A stretch of DNA of 64,000 nucleotides from an uncultured Pelagibacteraceae bacterium. Lineage in GTDB: Bacteria; Pseudomonadota; Alphaproteobacteria; Pelagibacterales; Pelagibacteraceae. The stretch covers positions 1-64,000 of the forward strand of contig CACHLD010000001.1 in the NCBI GenBank assembly GCA_902580565.1. Direction: 5' to 3'. A program made the position numbers and the translations under genes. How positions within the stretch are numbered: position 1 is the stretch's first letter; the number at the start of each line of letters is the position of its first letter. Below, one piece after another: positions 48,322-56,154 of the stretch. The notes beneath the pieces are model-generated. The model worked only from the letters and a program-made list of their open reading frames with translations. It was not told the DNA's origin and ran no database searches.

Positions 48322-49656
48322 TTAAGCTGCGTATTCTGTTTTCTTTAAGTCTCCAATTATTTCACCAAATAACGTATTATGATTGCAACTGCTAATTTTA
48401 ACTTTCTTAATTTTTCCAGTTAAATCGTCCTTGCTATGTACGATAACTGAATTAAAATATTCATCTCTACCAAAAAAAGTGTTTTCTTTTTGAGCGTCAT
48501 TTTCAAATAAAACATTTTGTGGAGAGCCAACTAGTTTATTTCTATAATCTTTTTTAATTCGGTTTGCTACACTTTGAAATCTTAATAATCTGTTTTTTGC
48601 TATTTTAAAATCTATTTGGTTAAGATTTGCTGCTGGGGTGCCGGGTCTTGGGCTAAAAATAAATGAAAATGAGTTAACAAATTTTATTTTTTCCATTAGT
48701 GATATTGTTTTATTGAAATCTAACTCTGTTTCGTCAGGGTAAGCTATTATAAAATCACTAGAAAATCTTAGATTAGGATTTTTTTTCTTTAATTTTTCGA
48801 TTATTTCTAAATATTCTTCTACGGTATGTCCTCTATTCATTCTTTTGAGAATTTTTGTAGATCCACTTTGAACTGGTAGGTGTAGAAGTGGCATTAGTTT
48901 TTTGCAACTAGCATGGGACTCGATCAAATCTTCCGTAAAATCCTTAGGGTGTGATGTAGTATATCTAATTCTTTTTAAATCTTTAATGTCATCTAAAGCA
49001 TAAAGTAAATCAGAAAGTCTGTGCTTACCAAAACTATAAGCATTAACATTTTGACCTAACAAAATTATTTCTTTAGTTCCTTGTTTTGCAAGATGTTTTG
49101 CCTCAGATGTTATTTCTATTAAAGAACGAGATTGCTCTGGACCTCTGGTATAAGGAACAACACAAAATTTGCAAAATTTATCACACCCTTCTTGAATAGT
49201 AACAAATGAAGATACTTTGCTGTTATTGTTCTTTACTAAATTTAGTTGGTCAAACTTTTCTATTGGCTCAAATTCTGTATGATTCAGTCTAGAATTATCT
49301 TGTTCTAAATTTAAAATAATTTGATTTATCTTATGATAAGATTGAGGACCAACAACTGCATCAATATATTTTTCTTTTTTCAATATTATGTCACCCTCCG
49401 CTTGAGCAACACAACCTGCAATAATCACCAAGGGTTTCTTTTTATTCCTAAACTCTTTTTTAAGTCTACCAATGTCATGATAAACTTTTTCAGTTGCTTT
49501 TTCTCTTATATGACATGTATTAAGTATATAACAGTCTGTATCGTTAAATTTATTTGTTAAATTATAATTAATTTTTTTTGTGAGATCTAAAATTCTATTG
49601 CTATCATATTCGTTCATTTGACAGCCAAGAGTTTTGATAAATATTTTTTTGGACAA
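48322..49656 (-). CDS. miaB: tRNA-2-methylthio-N6-dimethylallyladenosine synthase MiaB
   Basis: 444 residues. Methylthiotransferase domain with three Cys (GCQMNEYDS, CHIREKATEKV and GCVAQAEGD), radical-SAM cluster CDKFCKFCVVPYTRGPEQSR, and a C-terminal TRAM domain (about 378-440). It methylthiolates i6A37 of tRNAs that read UNN codons. YTRGPEQSR and the TRAM end distinguish MiaB from RimO. It lies one base after the Fur-family gene on the same strand. Confidence 0.96.
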   Translation of the reverse strand: MSKKIFIKTLGCQMNEYDSNRILDLTKKINYNLTNKFNDTDCYILNTCHIREKATEKVYHDIGRLKKEFRNKKKPLVIIAGCVAQAEGDIILKKEKYIDAVVGPQSYHKINQIILNLEQDNSRLNHTEFEPIEKFDQLNLVKNNNSKVSSFVTIQEGCDKFCKFCVVPYTRGPEQSRSLIEITSEAKHLAKQGTKEIILLGQNVNAYSFGKHRLSDLLYALDDIKDLKRIRYTTSHPKDFTEDLIESHASCKKLMPLLHLPVQSGSTKILKRMNRGHTVEEYLEIIEKLKKKNPNLRFSSDFIIAYPDETELDFNKTISLMEKIKFVNSFSFIFSPRPGTPAANLNQIDFKIAKNRLLRFQSVANRIKKDYRNKLVGSPQNVLFENDAQKENTFFGRDEYFNSVIVHSKDDLTGKIKKVKISSCNHNTLFGEIIGDLKKTEYAA

Positions 49657-49657
49657 T

Positions 49658-50077
49658 TTATTTTTTAATTTTTGAACCGTAAAGTTCTAATTTATGATCT
49701 ACAAGTTTATAACCTAATTTATTAGCAATTTTTTCTTGTAATGCCTCTATATCTTTATCAACAAATTCTACTATTTCCCCGCTATTAATGTCTATCAAGT
49801 GGTTATGGTCATCGTTGATCTCGTATCTAGCTTTACCTGCTTTGAAATCATGCTTAATTAAAATTCCTGCTTCTTCAAAAAGTTTAACTGTTCTATAAAC
49901 AGTAGCTATACTTATCTTATCATCGATATCTGTTACACGTTTATGCAGTTCATCAACATCTGGATGGTCTTTAGACCCATAAACTTCTTTTGACTCAGAG
50001 AGTATTTTTGCAATTACTTTCCTTTGATCAGTAAGTCTGACACCTTTCTCTTTACATTTTTTTTCAATTGTACTCAT
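49658..50077 (-). CDS. fur: Fur-family metal-responsive repressor
   Basis: 139 residues. GVRLTDQRKVIAKILSES and KISIATVYRTVKLFEEAGILIKHDF (winged helix), then YEINDDHNHLIDINSGEIVEF and the metal-site residues in VDHKLELYG. The sequence fits the alphaproteobacterial Fur/Mur group next to miaB; whether it senses iron or manganese cannot be read here. In the second metal site HNH and DxNSGE are kept. A second superfamily member, Irr, is at 34045-34467. Confidence 0.92.
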   Translation of the reverse strand: MSTIEKKCKEKGVRLTDQRKVIAKILSESKEVYGSKDHPDVDELHKRVTDIDDKISIATVYRTVKLFEEAGILIKHDFKAGKARYEINDDHNHLIDINSGEIVEFVDKDIEALQEKIANKLGYKLVDHKLELYGSKIKK

Positions 50078-50088
50078 TATTATTTAAT

Positions 50089-50472
50089 TTAACTTATATA
50101 TATTGGTTTTATCAAATTTTTTTCTATTAAATTTTTATTTATTAAAATTTCAATGTTTTCAAGGTTAAATTGAGATAAATCTGAATTTTTAAAACCGAAG
50201 ATTTTGCTATCTTTGGATATTTTGATCCCTTTTGCGACTGATAAAGCCACTCTTATTGATGAAAAGCTGCCAGGCCCATAATTAACAAGGATAGAAAAAT
50301 TTTTATCTATTTTTACTTTGTACTTGTCAGTAAAATTTAATATTGTTAGTGCTAATATTTCATTATTTTGATTACTTGATTGAAAATCATGAATATAGAA
50401 ATTATTATTTATTTTTAAACCAATTTTGTCGTTTTTACCTGTGCAACTAATTATTAAAAAATCTTTAATCAT
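50089..50472 (-). CDS. tsaB: Very short TsaB-like protein (t6A synthesis), C-terminal lobe missing
   Basis: 127 residues; TsaB is normally about 220-230. The hallmark NYGPGSFSSIRVALSVAKGI (64-83) is intact, and the end NLIKPIYIS resembles the usual C-terminal P-x-Y-L-R strand. What lies between has shrunk to about 35 residues, so the second ASKHA lobe appears to be deleted internally rather than cut by a frameshift. TsaB is the scaffold for TsaD and TsaE in t6A formation. The gene rimI, usual after tsaB, is absent; fur follows after 11 bp. It is probably functional in a minimal form, since the reading frame and ends look maintained. Confidence 0.75.
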   Translation of the reverse strand: MIKDFLIISCTGKNDKIGLKINNNFYIHDFQSSNQNNEILALTILNFTDKYKVKIDKNFSILVNYGPGSFSSIRVALSVAKGIKISKDSKIFGFKNSDLSQFNLENIEILINKNLIEKNLIKPIYIS

Positions 50473-51496
50473 AATCTTAATTATAATTTCTTTTTTAGTT
50501 CAAAACAAATCTTATTCGAGTTCATTGGCAGCTGGCATTGATGATTTTGGAATTATAGGGATTATGTACCACAGATTTGATGAAAATAAGTATCCTTCAA
50601 CAAATATACGAATAGAGGATTTTAAGAAACATATTGACATTATCATTGATAAAAAAATTAAATTCATTAATCCAAATGAATTCGAAGAAAGTTTAAATAA
50701 TTTAAAAAAAGAAAGAAAAGTTTTGCTAACAATTGATGATGCATTTTCATCATTTTATGAAAACGCTTGGCCAATTTTAAAAGAAAAGAAAATACCTTTT
50801 ATACTGTTTGTCAACACCAGAGAGGTTGGAGCTTTTAATTATATGAATTGGGAGCAAATATTAGAACTTAGTAAAGAGAATTTTGTAGAAATAGGAAATC
50901 ATAGTCATTCACATGAGTATCTTGTCGATGAGGACTCTTCGGTAATCATTTCTGATATAAAAACCTCAATAGATATTTTCAAAAAAAAGCTTGGTAAAAA
51001 TTCCAAATTTTTTTCATATCCTTTTGGTGAGTATAGTTTAGAATTTAAAAAAATTATTCGTAATTTAGACTTTAAATATGCGTTTGGTCAACACTCTGGA
51101 GTAATTGACGAAACAAAAGATTTCTATGAATTACCAAGATTTCCGATAAACGAAAAATATGGTGAATTAAAAAGATTTGAAACGCTTATCAAAACATTGC
51201 CTTTTAAATATGAAAGTATATCTCCAAATGAAAAATACTTAAGTCAATCAAACAATCCGCCCAAAGTTAAAGTAAAATTTTACAAAGATATGCAGAATAT
51301 CAATCAAATTAATTGTTATTCAAATGAAGGTAATAAATGGAGAAATTCAAAGATAAATTTTGTTAATAAAAAGGAAATTGACATTGAACTGCAAGAAAAA
51401 TTTATAGGTGAAAGAGGTCGAATAAATTGCTCTTTAAGAGACAAAAGTGGCTATTGGCGATGGTTGGGAATTCAATTTGTTGTATCTGAAAATTAA
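50441..51496 (+). CDS. Secreted polysaccharide deacetylase-family protein (NodB-like)
   Basis: 351 residues from GTG 50441 (TTG 50426 also possible; no ATG fits). The N-terminus is a signal peptide (IIKKSLIIILIIISFLVQNKSYS). NodB-type domain: IGIMYHRFDENKYPS, LLTIDDAFSSFYENAWPIL (metal Asp-Asp), IGNHSHSHEYL (metal His-x3-His) and YPFGEYS. The last ~100 residues form a separate beta-rich part. It probably removes acetyl groups from a cell-surface or peptidoglycan sugar in the periplasm. Start codons of this gene and divergent tsaB overlap by about 32 bp, so each promoter lies in the other gene. Confidence 0.78.
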   Translation: MQLIIKKSLIIILIIISFLVQNKSYSSSLAAGIDDFGIIGIMYHRFDENKYPSTNIRIEDFKKHIDIIIDKKIKFINPNEFEESLNNLKKERKVLLTIDDAFSSFYENAWPILKEKKIPFILFVNTREVGAFNYMNWEQILELSKENFVEIGNHSHSHEYLVDEDSSVIISDIKTSIDIFKKKLGKNSKFFSYPFGEYSLEFKKIIRNLDFKYAFGQHSGVIDETKDFYELPRFPINEKYGELKRFETLIKTLPFKYESISPNEKYLSQSNNPPKVKVKFYKDMQNINQINCYSNEGNKWRNSKINFVNKKEIDIELQEKFIGERGRINCSLRDKSGYWRWLGIQFVVSEN

Positions 51497-51498
51497 AA

Positions 51499-52986
51499 TT
51501 ATAGATTAAATTCTTTTTTTTCTGATGTACTTGTAAGTCTTACTGGTTCAAAATCTGATAGTCTATTTTGTGTAATTATTTGCTCTATTGTTTTTACATA
51601 TTTATTTCCAGTTTCAGCATAATTCTCTAAAGTGCTTGTTAAATCCATTCCTTTCAATTTCTTTTTTTTATCTCTTAAAGTTTTTCTTTTTTCTCTGAAC
51701 TTATCGTAACTTTTATGTGTATTTAAGTTATTCTTGTAAGCTTTCACTGACGCTCTTAAGATGGGAAATTTTAAGATCTTATGGTTTTTAGTTTTATCCC
51801 TTAATAATGGCGCTATACCTGTTCCACTCCAAGTCCATTGACCAAAAATAGCATTCCCTTCTAAAGCAAATCTAGATGTTCCCCAACCACTCTCTTTTGC
51901 AGCTTGTGCTAAAGCAATAGATGTAGGAATTATATCCATTCTAATTTTTAATTCTTGCACACTTCCCTTTTTAACTTTGTACTCTAAGAATTTTTGTCTT
52001 AACCATTGTTTTTCTTCGTCAGTAGTAATTTTTCTTGATAAAATTTTTTCTAATTTATATCTGTCATCTAATATTTTTTCGTTTTCAGCCACTATTAAAG
52101 GAAGGACTATTTTGATGAAAGTCTCTTTTTTAAGTTTAACACTTTGAATTTCATCCAAATCTTTTGGGAATTGAGTAAAATATATTGGTTTTACTTTTTT
52201 TTCATATCTTACTTTGTTTAGATCGTAATTAACATCTTTGAATAAACTCAAAACTGTTTCAGTTTTTAAATTCAAGTCTGGCAAAATCACTTCTGCGACT
52301 TTTTCTTCCTTCTTTTTGTTTTCTTTTTTAACTTTTTTTTCTGGCTTTTTGACTTCTTTTTGTTGCTTATCAAGATTTTTTTTTGGTTCTTTCTTTTCTA
52401 CTTCTTTTAGAACAATCTTATCACTACTAGTTTTATTCAAAGATTTAAACGTACTTACTCCAGAAACAACTAATGTAAGAACACCAACAACCATAAAAAA
52501 CCCTAGAACAACTCGGCCTGTTTTATTTTTGTTTATTTGTTGATCATAAATTCCATGAAACAATTCTGTAAAAAAGTTTGTAAAAAAACTATAATAAGTA
52601 GAAGCTAGTTTTGGAAATATATTTAAAAATTCTATACCAATTTTACCAGTCCCTTTCCATATATTATATAAAAAGCTAGAGATTGATCTTGAACTATCCT
52701 CTTTAAAATAGATTATTCTCCTTGAAACTTTACTAACTTTTTTTGAGGAGTCTTCTTTAAAATCATCTATTCGTCTTGAAAACTTGTTTAATGGTTTTGA
52801 AACATTCTCTTTAAAAAAAGTTGTATTAAATTCTTTAGGAATAATAATTTTATTTTTTTTTAAAATTAACTCTAACTGCCCAGAAGTTAGATTTTTTCTA
52901 TTTTTGATATAATCTGTAACCTCCTTGACATTATAAATCTTAGCAAGTTCTAATAATTTATCTCTATAAGTTAGCTTTTTTTTCAT
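51499..52986 (-). CDS. Bax-like N-acetylglucosaminidase-domain membrane protein with 18-residue repeats
   Basis: 495 residues from ATG 52986; an open frame extends to 53088 inside nfuA but is not needed. Seen in order: basic N-terminal part; three 18-residue repeats starting FFKEN, DFKED and YFKED (residues 57-106); one membrane helix (159-178); a Lys/Glu-rich linker (188-232); and a glucosaminidase domain with catalytic Glu365 in ALAQAAKESGWGTSRFALEGNAIFG. The single helix places the enzyme domain in the periplasm, where it would cut peptidoglycan, and the repeats in the cytoplasm. Related Bax proteins are poorly characterised. Confidence 0.75.
   Translation of the reverse strand: MKKKLTYRDKLLELAKIYNVKEVTDYIKNRKNLTSGQLELILKKNKIIIPKEFNTTFFKENVSKPLNKFSRRIDDFKEDSSKKVSKVSRRIIYFKEDSSRSISSFLYNIWKGTGKIGIEFLNIFPKLASTYYSFFTNFFTELFHGIYDQQINKNKTGRVVLGFFMVVGVLTLVVSGVSTFKSLNKTSSDKIVLKEVEKKEPKKNLDKQQKEVKKPEKKVKKENKKKEEKVAEVILPDLNLKTETVLSLFKDVNYDLNKVRYEKKVKPIYFTQFPKDLDEIQSVKLKKETFIKIVLPLIVAENEKILDDRYKLEKILSRKITTDEEKQWLRQKFLEYKVKKGSVQELKIRMDIIPTSIALAQAAKESGWGTSRFALEGNAIFGQWTWSGTGIAPLLRDKTKNHKILKFPILRASVKAYKNNLNTHKSYDKFREKRKTLRDKKKKLKGMDLTSTLENYAETGNKYVKTIEQIITQNRLSDFEPVRLTSTSEKKEFNL
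52669..52818 (-). repeat. Three in-frame 54-bp degenerate repeats (18 residues each)
   Basis: Phe-Lys-Glu recurs at residues 58, 76 and 94, exactly 18 apart, within related units FFKENVSKPLNKFSRRID, DFKEDSSKKVSKVSRRII and YFKEDSSRSISSFL. Units two and three are most alike. Eighteen residues equal five helical turns, so a long amphipathic helix is likely. Confidence 0.7.
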
Positions 52987-52988
52987 AT

Positions 52989-53531
52989 CTAAACAGCTTC
53001 GACTGAGTTGACTTCTTTGACATAGTGTTTCATTAAGTTTTGCACCCCTTGTTTTAAAGTCATTAAAGAACTTGGGCAGCCGGAGCATGCACCCTGGAGT
53101 TCAACTGTAACTACGCCTTTATCAAAAGATTTAAATTTTATATCTCCTCCATCTTTAGCTACTGCTGGTCTAATTTTAGTATCTAAAACATCTTTAATTT
53201 TTTTTATAACCTCACTTTGTTCCTCAGTATCTTTTTTTTTGAAATTTTTTAATATTGGTTCGTCGTTTTTTGCGTAATAATCATTTAAATGCGAAATTAC
53301 CATTGGCTTAAGCTCGTCCCAAGTTACATCTTTTGTTTTTTTTACTGATAAAAAATTTTTAGACAGTAAAACTAAGTCTACTCCTTTAAAATCTAACAAT
53401 TGTTTTATAAAGATATTCTTAATTTTTCCTATATCTTTTTTTCTAAACTCTTCTGTACCAATAGATGAAATAATATTTTCAGATAGGAACTTTAGTGACT
53501 CTGGATTTGGAGTTGTTTCAGTTTGTATCAT
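52989..53531 (-). CDS. nfuA: NifU-family Fe-S cluster carrier (Nfu)
   Basis: 180 residues. N-terminal Nfu domain (TETTPNPESLKFLSE) and C-terminal NifU domain with KIRPAVAKDGGDIKF and the cluster-binding CxxC in GACSGCPSSLMTLKQGV. Two Cys per monomer hold a shared 4Fe-4S cluster delivered to apo-enzymes such as MiaB. It lies between trpS and the Bax-like gene on the minus strand, with 2 and 12 bp gaps. Confidence 0.95.
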   Translation of the reverse strand: MIQTETTPNPESLKFLSENIISSIGTEEFRKKDIGKIKNIFIKQLLDFKGVDLVLLSKNFLSVKKTKDVTWDELKPMVISHLNDYYAKNDEPILKNFKKKDTEEQSEVIKKIKDVLDTKIRPAVAKDGGDIKFKSFDKGVVTVELQGACSGCPSSLMTLKQGVQNLMKHYVKEVNSVEAV

Positions 53532-53543
53532 GAGAAACTTATA

Positions 53544-54548
53544 TTACACCAAACCAACTTTTTCACGAATAATATTTAGGTTTTCCTCAGCTTTAATTTT
53601 GGCTTTTTCAGTGCCTTTTTTTAATATTTTTAATAAATGCGTCTTATCGTCCATCAATTTTTTTATTTCCTTTCCTACAGGACAAATTTCGTCGATAAGT
53701 AAATCTGTTAATTTTTCTTTTAAATGAGAATAATCTTTTCCAGACATTTCACTTAGAACCTTCTCAAGTTTTATGTGAGATATTTCAGAATAAATATTTA
53801 GTAAATTCAGCGCTTCAGGTTTTTTTTCTAAAGCTTTTAAATTATCGGGAATAACATCTGAGTCTGACTTTGCTTTTTTAATTTTTTTTTGAATTTCGTC
53901 AGCATTATCTTTTAAATTAATTCTAGAATAATCTGACTCCTCTGACTTACTCATTTTTTTGGTTCCATCTCTTAAGCTCATAACTCTAGATATATTTTTT
54001 GATATCAGTGGCTCGGGTAAAGGAAAAAAATCTTTGCAATTAAAATCTTTGTTAAATTTTTGAGCAATATCTCTAGATAATTCTAGGTGTTGCTTTTGAT
54101 CAGCCCCTACAGGAACATGCGTAGCTTTATATAACAAAATATCTGCTGCCATTAAATTTGGATAAATATAAAGACCAACACTGGCTTTTTCTTTGTCGGA
54201 ACCTGCTTTATCTTTGAATTGTGTCATTCTATTAAGCCAACCAACTCTAGATACACAATTTAAAATCCAAGCTAACTCGGAGTGTCCAGACACTGAAGAT
54301 TGATTAAAAATGATGCTTTTCGAGTCATCTAATCCAGAAGCAAGAAAACAAGCTGTAGTTTCTAAAATATTATTTTTTAATTCATTAGGCTTTTGAAAAA
54401 CAGTAATTGCATGAAGATCAACTACACAATAAATACATTCCATATCTTTTTGTAAAGATACAAAATTTTTTAAAGCTCCCAAATAATTTCCTAGGTGTAA
54501 ATTTCCGCTTGGTTGTACTCCAGAAAAAACTATCTTCTTTTTATCCAT
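53544..54548 (-). CDS. trpS: Tryptophanyl-tRNA synthetase
   Basis: 334 residues, class I. The HIGH-type motif is PSGNLHLGNYLGA; KMSKS is in GTKKMSKSEES; DLHAIT and PVGADQKQHLELSRDIA are also typical. It charges tRNA-Trp. It is 3 bp downstream of murJ on the same strand and 12 bp before nfuA, so murJ-trpS-nfuA-bax form one probable transcript. Confidence 0.97.
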   Translation of the reverse strand: MDKKKIVFSGVQPSGNLHLGNYLGALKNFVSLQKDMECIYCVVDLHAITVFQKPNELKNNILETTACFLASGLDDSKSIIFNQSSVSGHSELAWILNCVSRVGWLNRMTQFKDKAGSDKEKASVGLYIYPNLMAADILLYKATHVPVGADQKQHLELSRDIAQKFNKDFNCKDFFPLPEPLISKNISRVMSLRDGTKKMSKSEESDYSRINLKDNADEIQKKIKKAKSDSDVIPDNLKALEKKPEALNLLNIYSEISHIKLEKVLSEMSGKDYSHLKEKLTDLLIDEICPVGKEIKKLMDDKTHLLKILKKGTEKAKIKAEENLNIIREKVGLV

Positions 54549-54551
54549 TAT

Positions 54552-56078
54552 TTAATTTGTTTTAAAATTTTCTTTTTTTAATACTCCTGATAAGTAGCAT
54601 GATATCAAATAAAAACCTGCAACAAAACTTACAATTATCAACAAATAAATTGATTTGTATTTATAAGAATATTCTAGATATTCTGAAAAATTATTTAATG
54701 TAAATAGTAAAATAAATGACAATAAAATCGTGTTTAAAACTATCATTAGAATATTTTTAAATAAGTAATCTTTTACAAGTAAAAAATTTTTAATGTACAG
54801 AAGATATATATAGATAAATACTCCAATCCAGGTTGATATTGATGTTGCAATAGGAATTATTATAAAACCTATCTCATTAAAAAACATAACACTTATAAAT
54901 ATATTTGTAAGAACAACAAAACTTGAAATGTAAAATGGGGTTTTAGTATTATTTCTGGCAAAAAAGAAATTTGATAAAATCTTAACTAATGCAAATGCGG
55001 GGATCCCATATCCAAAATATTTTAAAGCAGCAGCGGTCATCTCGACATTTTTAGTTGTAAAAGATCCGTAGCCAAATAATGCATTTATAATCTCATCCGA
55101 TGCTAAAATTAGACCTAAGCTAGCAGGTAATGAAAAAAGAAGTGAAAGTTCGATTGATCTACTTTGAATATTGGAAATTTTTTTAATATTTTTTTGATTA
55201 AAAGCTTTTGATAAAATTGGCAAGGATACGGTGCCTACTGCTATCCCAGCTATAGCAAGATTAATTTGATAAACTCTATCAGCATAATATAAATATGAAA
55301 CTGCGCTAGCTTCAAAAGAAGCGATTATTGTTCCTACAAGAATATTTATTTGTGTAACGCCAGAGGATAAAACACTAGGTAATAGTTTTTTAAAAAAGAA
55401 TTTTACTTTATTGTTTAAATTAGTTTTAAATTCTAAAGACGGTTTGTAATATCTTTTTGTAAAATATATTAGAAATAACAGTTGAACAAATCCTCCTAAA
55501 GTAACTCCATAAGATAATTGTTCAGCAAAATTTAATTTAAACGTATAAGAAACCAATAAACTTAATATCAAAACAATATTTAAAATTATTGGAGCGGCTG
55601 CCGCTGCTGCAAACTTATTATTAGAATTAAGTATTCCTGAAAAGAAAGAAGAAAGACAAACAAACATCAAAAATGGAAAAGTTATTCTGGTAAAATCAAC
55701 GGCAAGATTAAATTTTATTGAATTTTCAAAAAAACCTGGAGCTATTAAGTAAACTAAATAAGGAGTAAATATCTCTACAAGCAGAATAACAAAAAATAAA
55801 GCTATAACTAAAAATTTAAATACATCGTCAGCAAATTTTTTACCTTTTTTTCTGCTTTTAATTTTTTCTGATGTATAAGAGGGTATAAATGCAGCATTAA
55901 AGGTCCCCTCAGCAAATAAGCGCCTAAATGTGTTCGGAAGTCTAAATGCTACAAAAAAAGCATCTGCAAAAATTGATGCTCCCAAAAATATTGCAATTAA
56001 TATATCTCTGAGATAGCCTAAAATTCTACTTATTAAAGTAAAAAAACTAAAAACATATGTAGATGACAAAAGGTTCAT
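54552..56078 (-). CDS. murJ: Lipid II flippase MurJ
   Basis: 508 residues, about 14 membrane helices. Starts STYVFSFFTLISRILGYLRDILIA, with ADAFFVAFRLPNTFRRLFAEGTFNAAFIPSY, the MurJ/MviN signature including the essential Arg residues. LYYADRVYQINLAIAGIAVGTV is the second conserved block. It flips lipid-linked peptidoglycan precursor across the inner membrane. It is divergent from maeB over 76 bp; trpS follows after 3 bp. Confidence 0.95.
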   Translation of the reverse strand: MNLLSSTYVFSFFTLISRILGYLRDILIAIFLGASIFADAFFVAFRLPNTFRRLFAEGTFNAAFIPSYTSEKIKSRKKGKKFADDVFKFLVIALFFVILLVEIFTPYLVYLIAPGFFENSIKFNLAVDFTRITFPFLMFVCLSSFFSGILNSNNKFAAAAAAPIILNIVLILSLLVSYTFKLNFAEQLSYGVTLGGFVQLLFLIYFTKRYYKPSLEFKTNLNNKVKFFFKKLLPSVLSSGVTQINILVGTIIASFEASAVSYLYYADRVYQINLAIAGIAVGTVSLPILSKAFNQKNIKKISNIQSRSIELSLLFSLPASLGLILASDEIINALFGYGSFTTKNVEMTAAALKYFGYGIPAFALVKILSNFFFARNNTKTPFYISSFVVLTNIFISVMFFNEIGFIIIPIATSISTWIGVFIYIYLLYIKNFLLVKDYLFKNILMIVLNTILLSFILLFTLNNFSEYLEYSYKYKSIYLLIIVSFVAGFYLISCYLSGVLKKENFKTN

Positions 56079-56124
56079 AAAAATTCTAAATTAAGCCACA
56101 AATAATAAATAAATAATGCAATAT

Positions 56125-56130
56125 TATAAT
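56125..56130 (+). promoter_or_regulatory. Candidate -10 element for maeB
   Basis: TATAAT (exact) lies 24 bases before the malic enzyme ATG in the 76-bp murJ-maeB spacer. No good -35 at 16-18 bases is seen, and the surrounding DNA is nearly all A and T. Confidence 0.3.
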
Positions 56131-56154
56131 TTATATTACATACTCACGCTTTAA

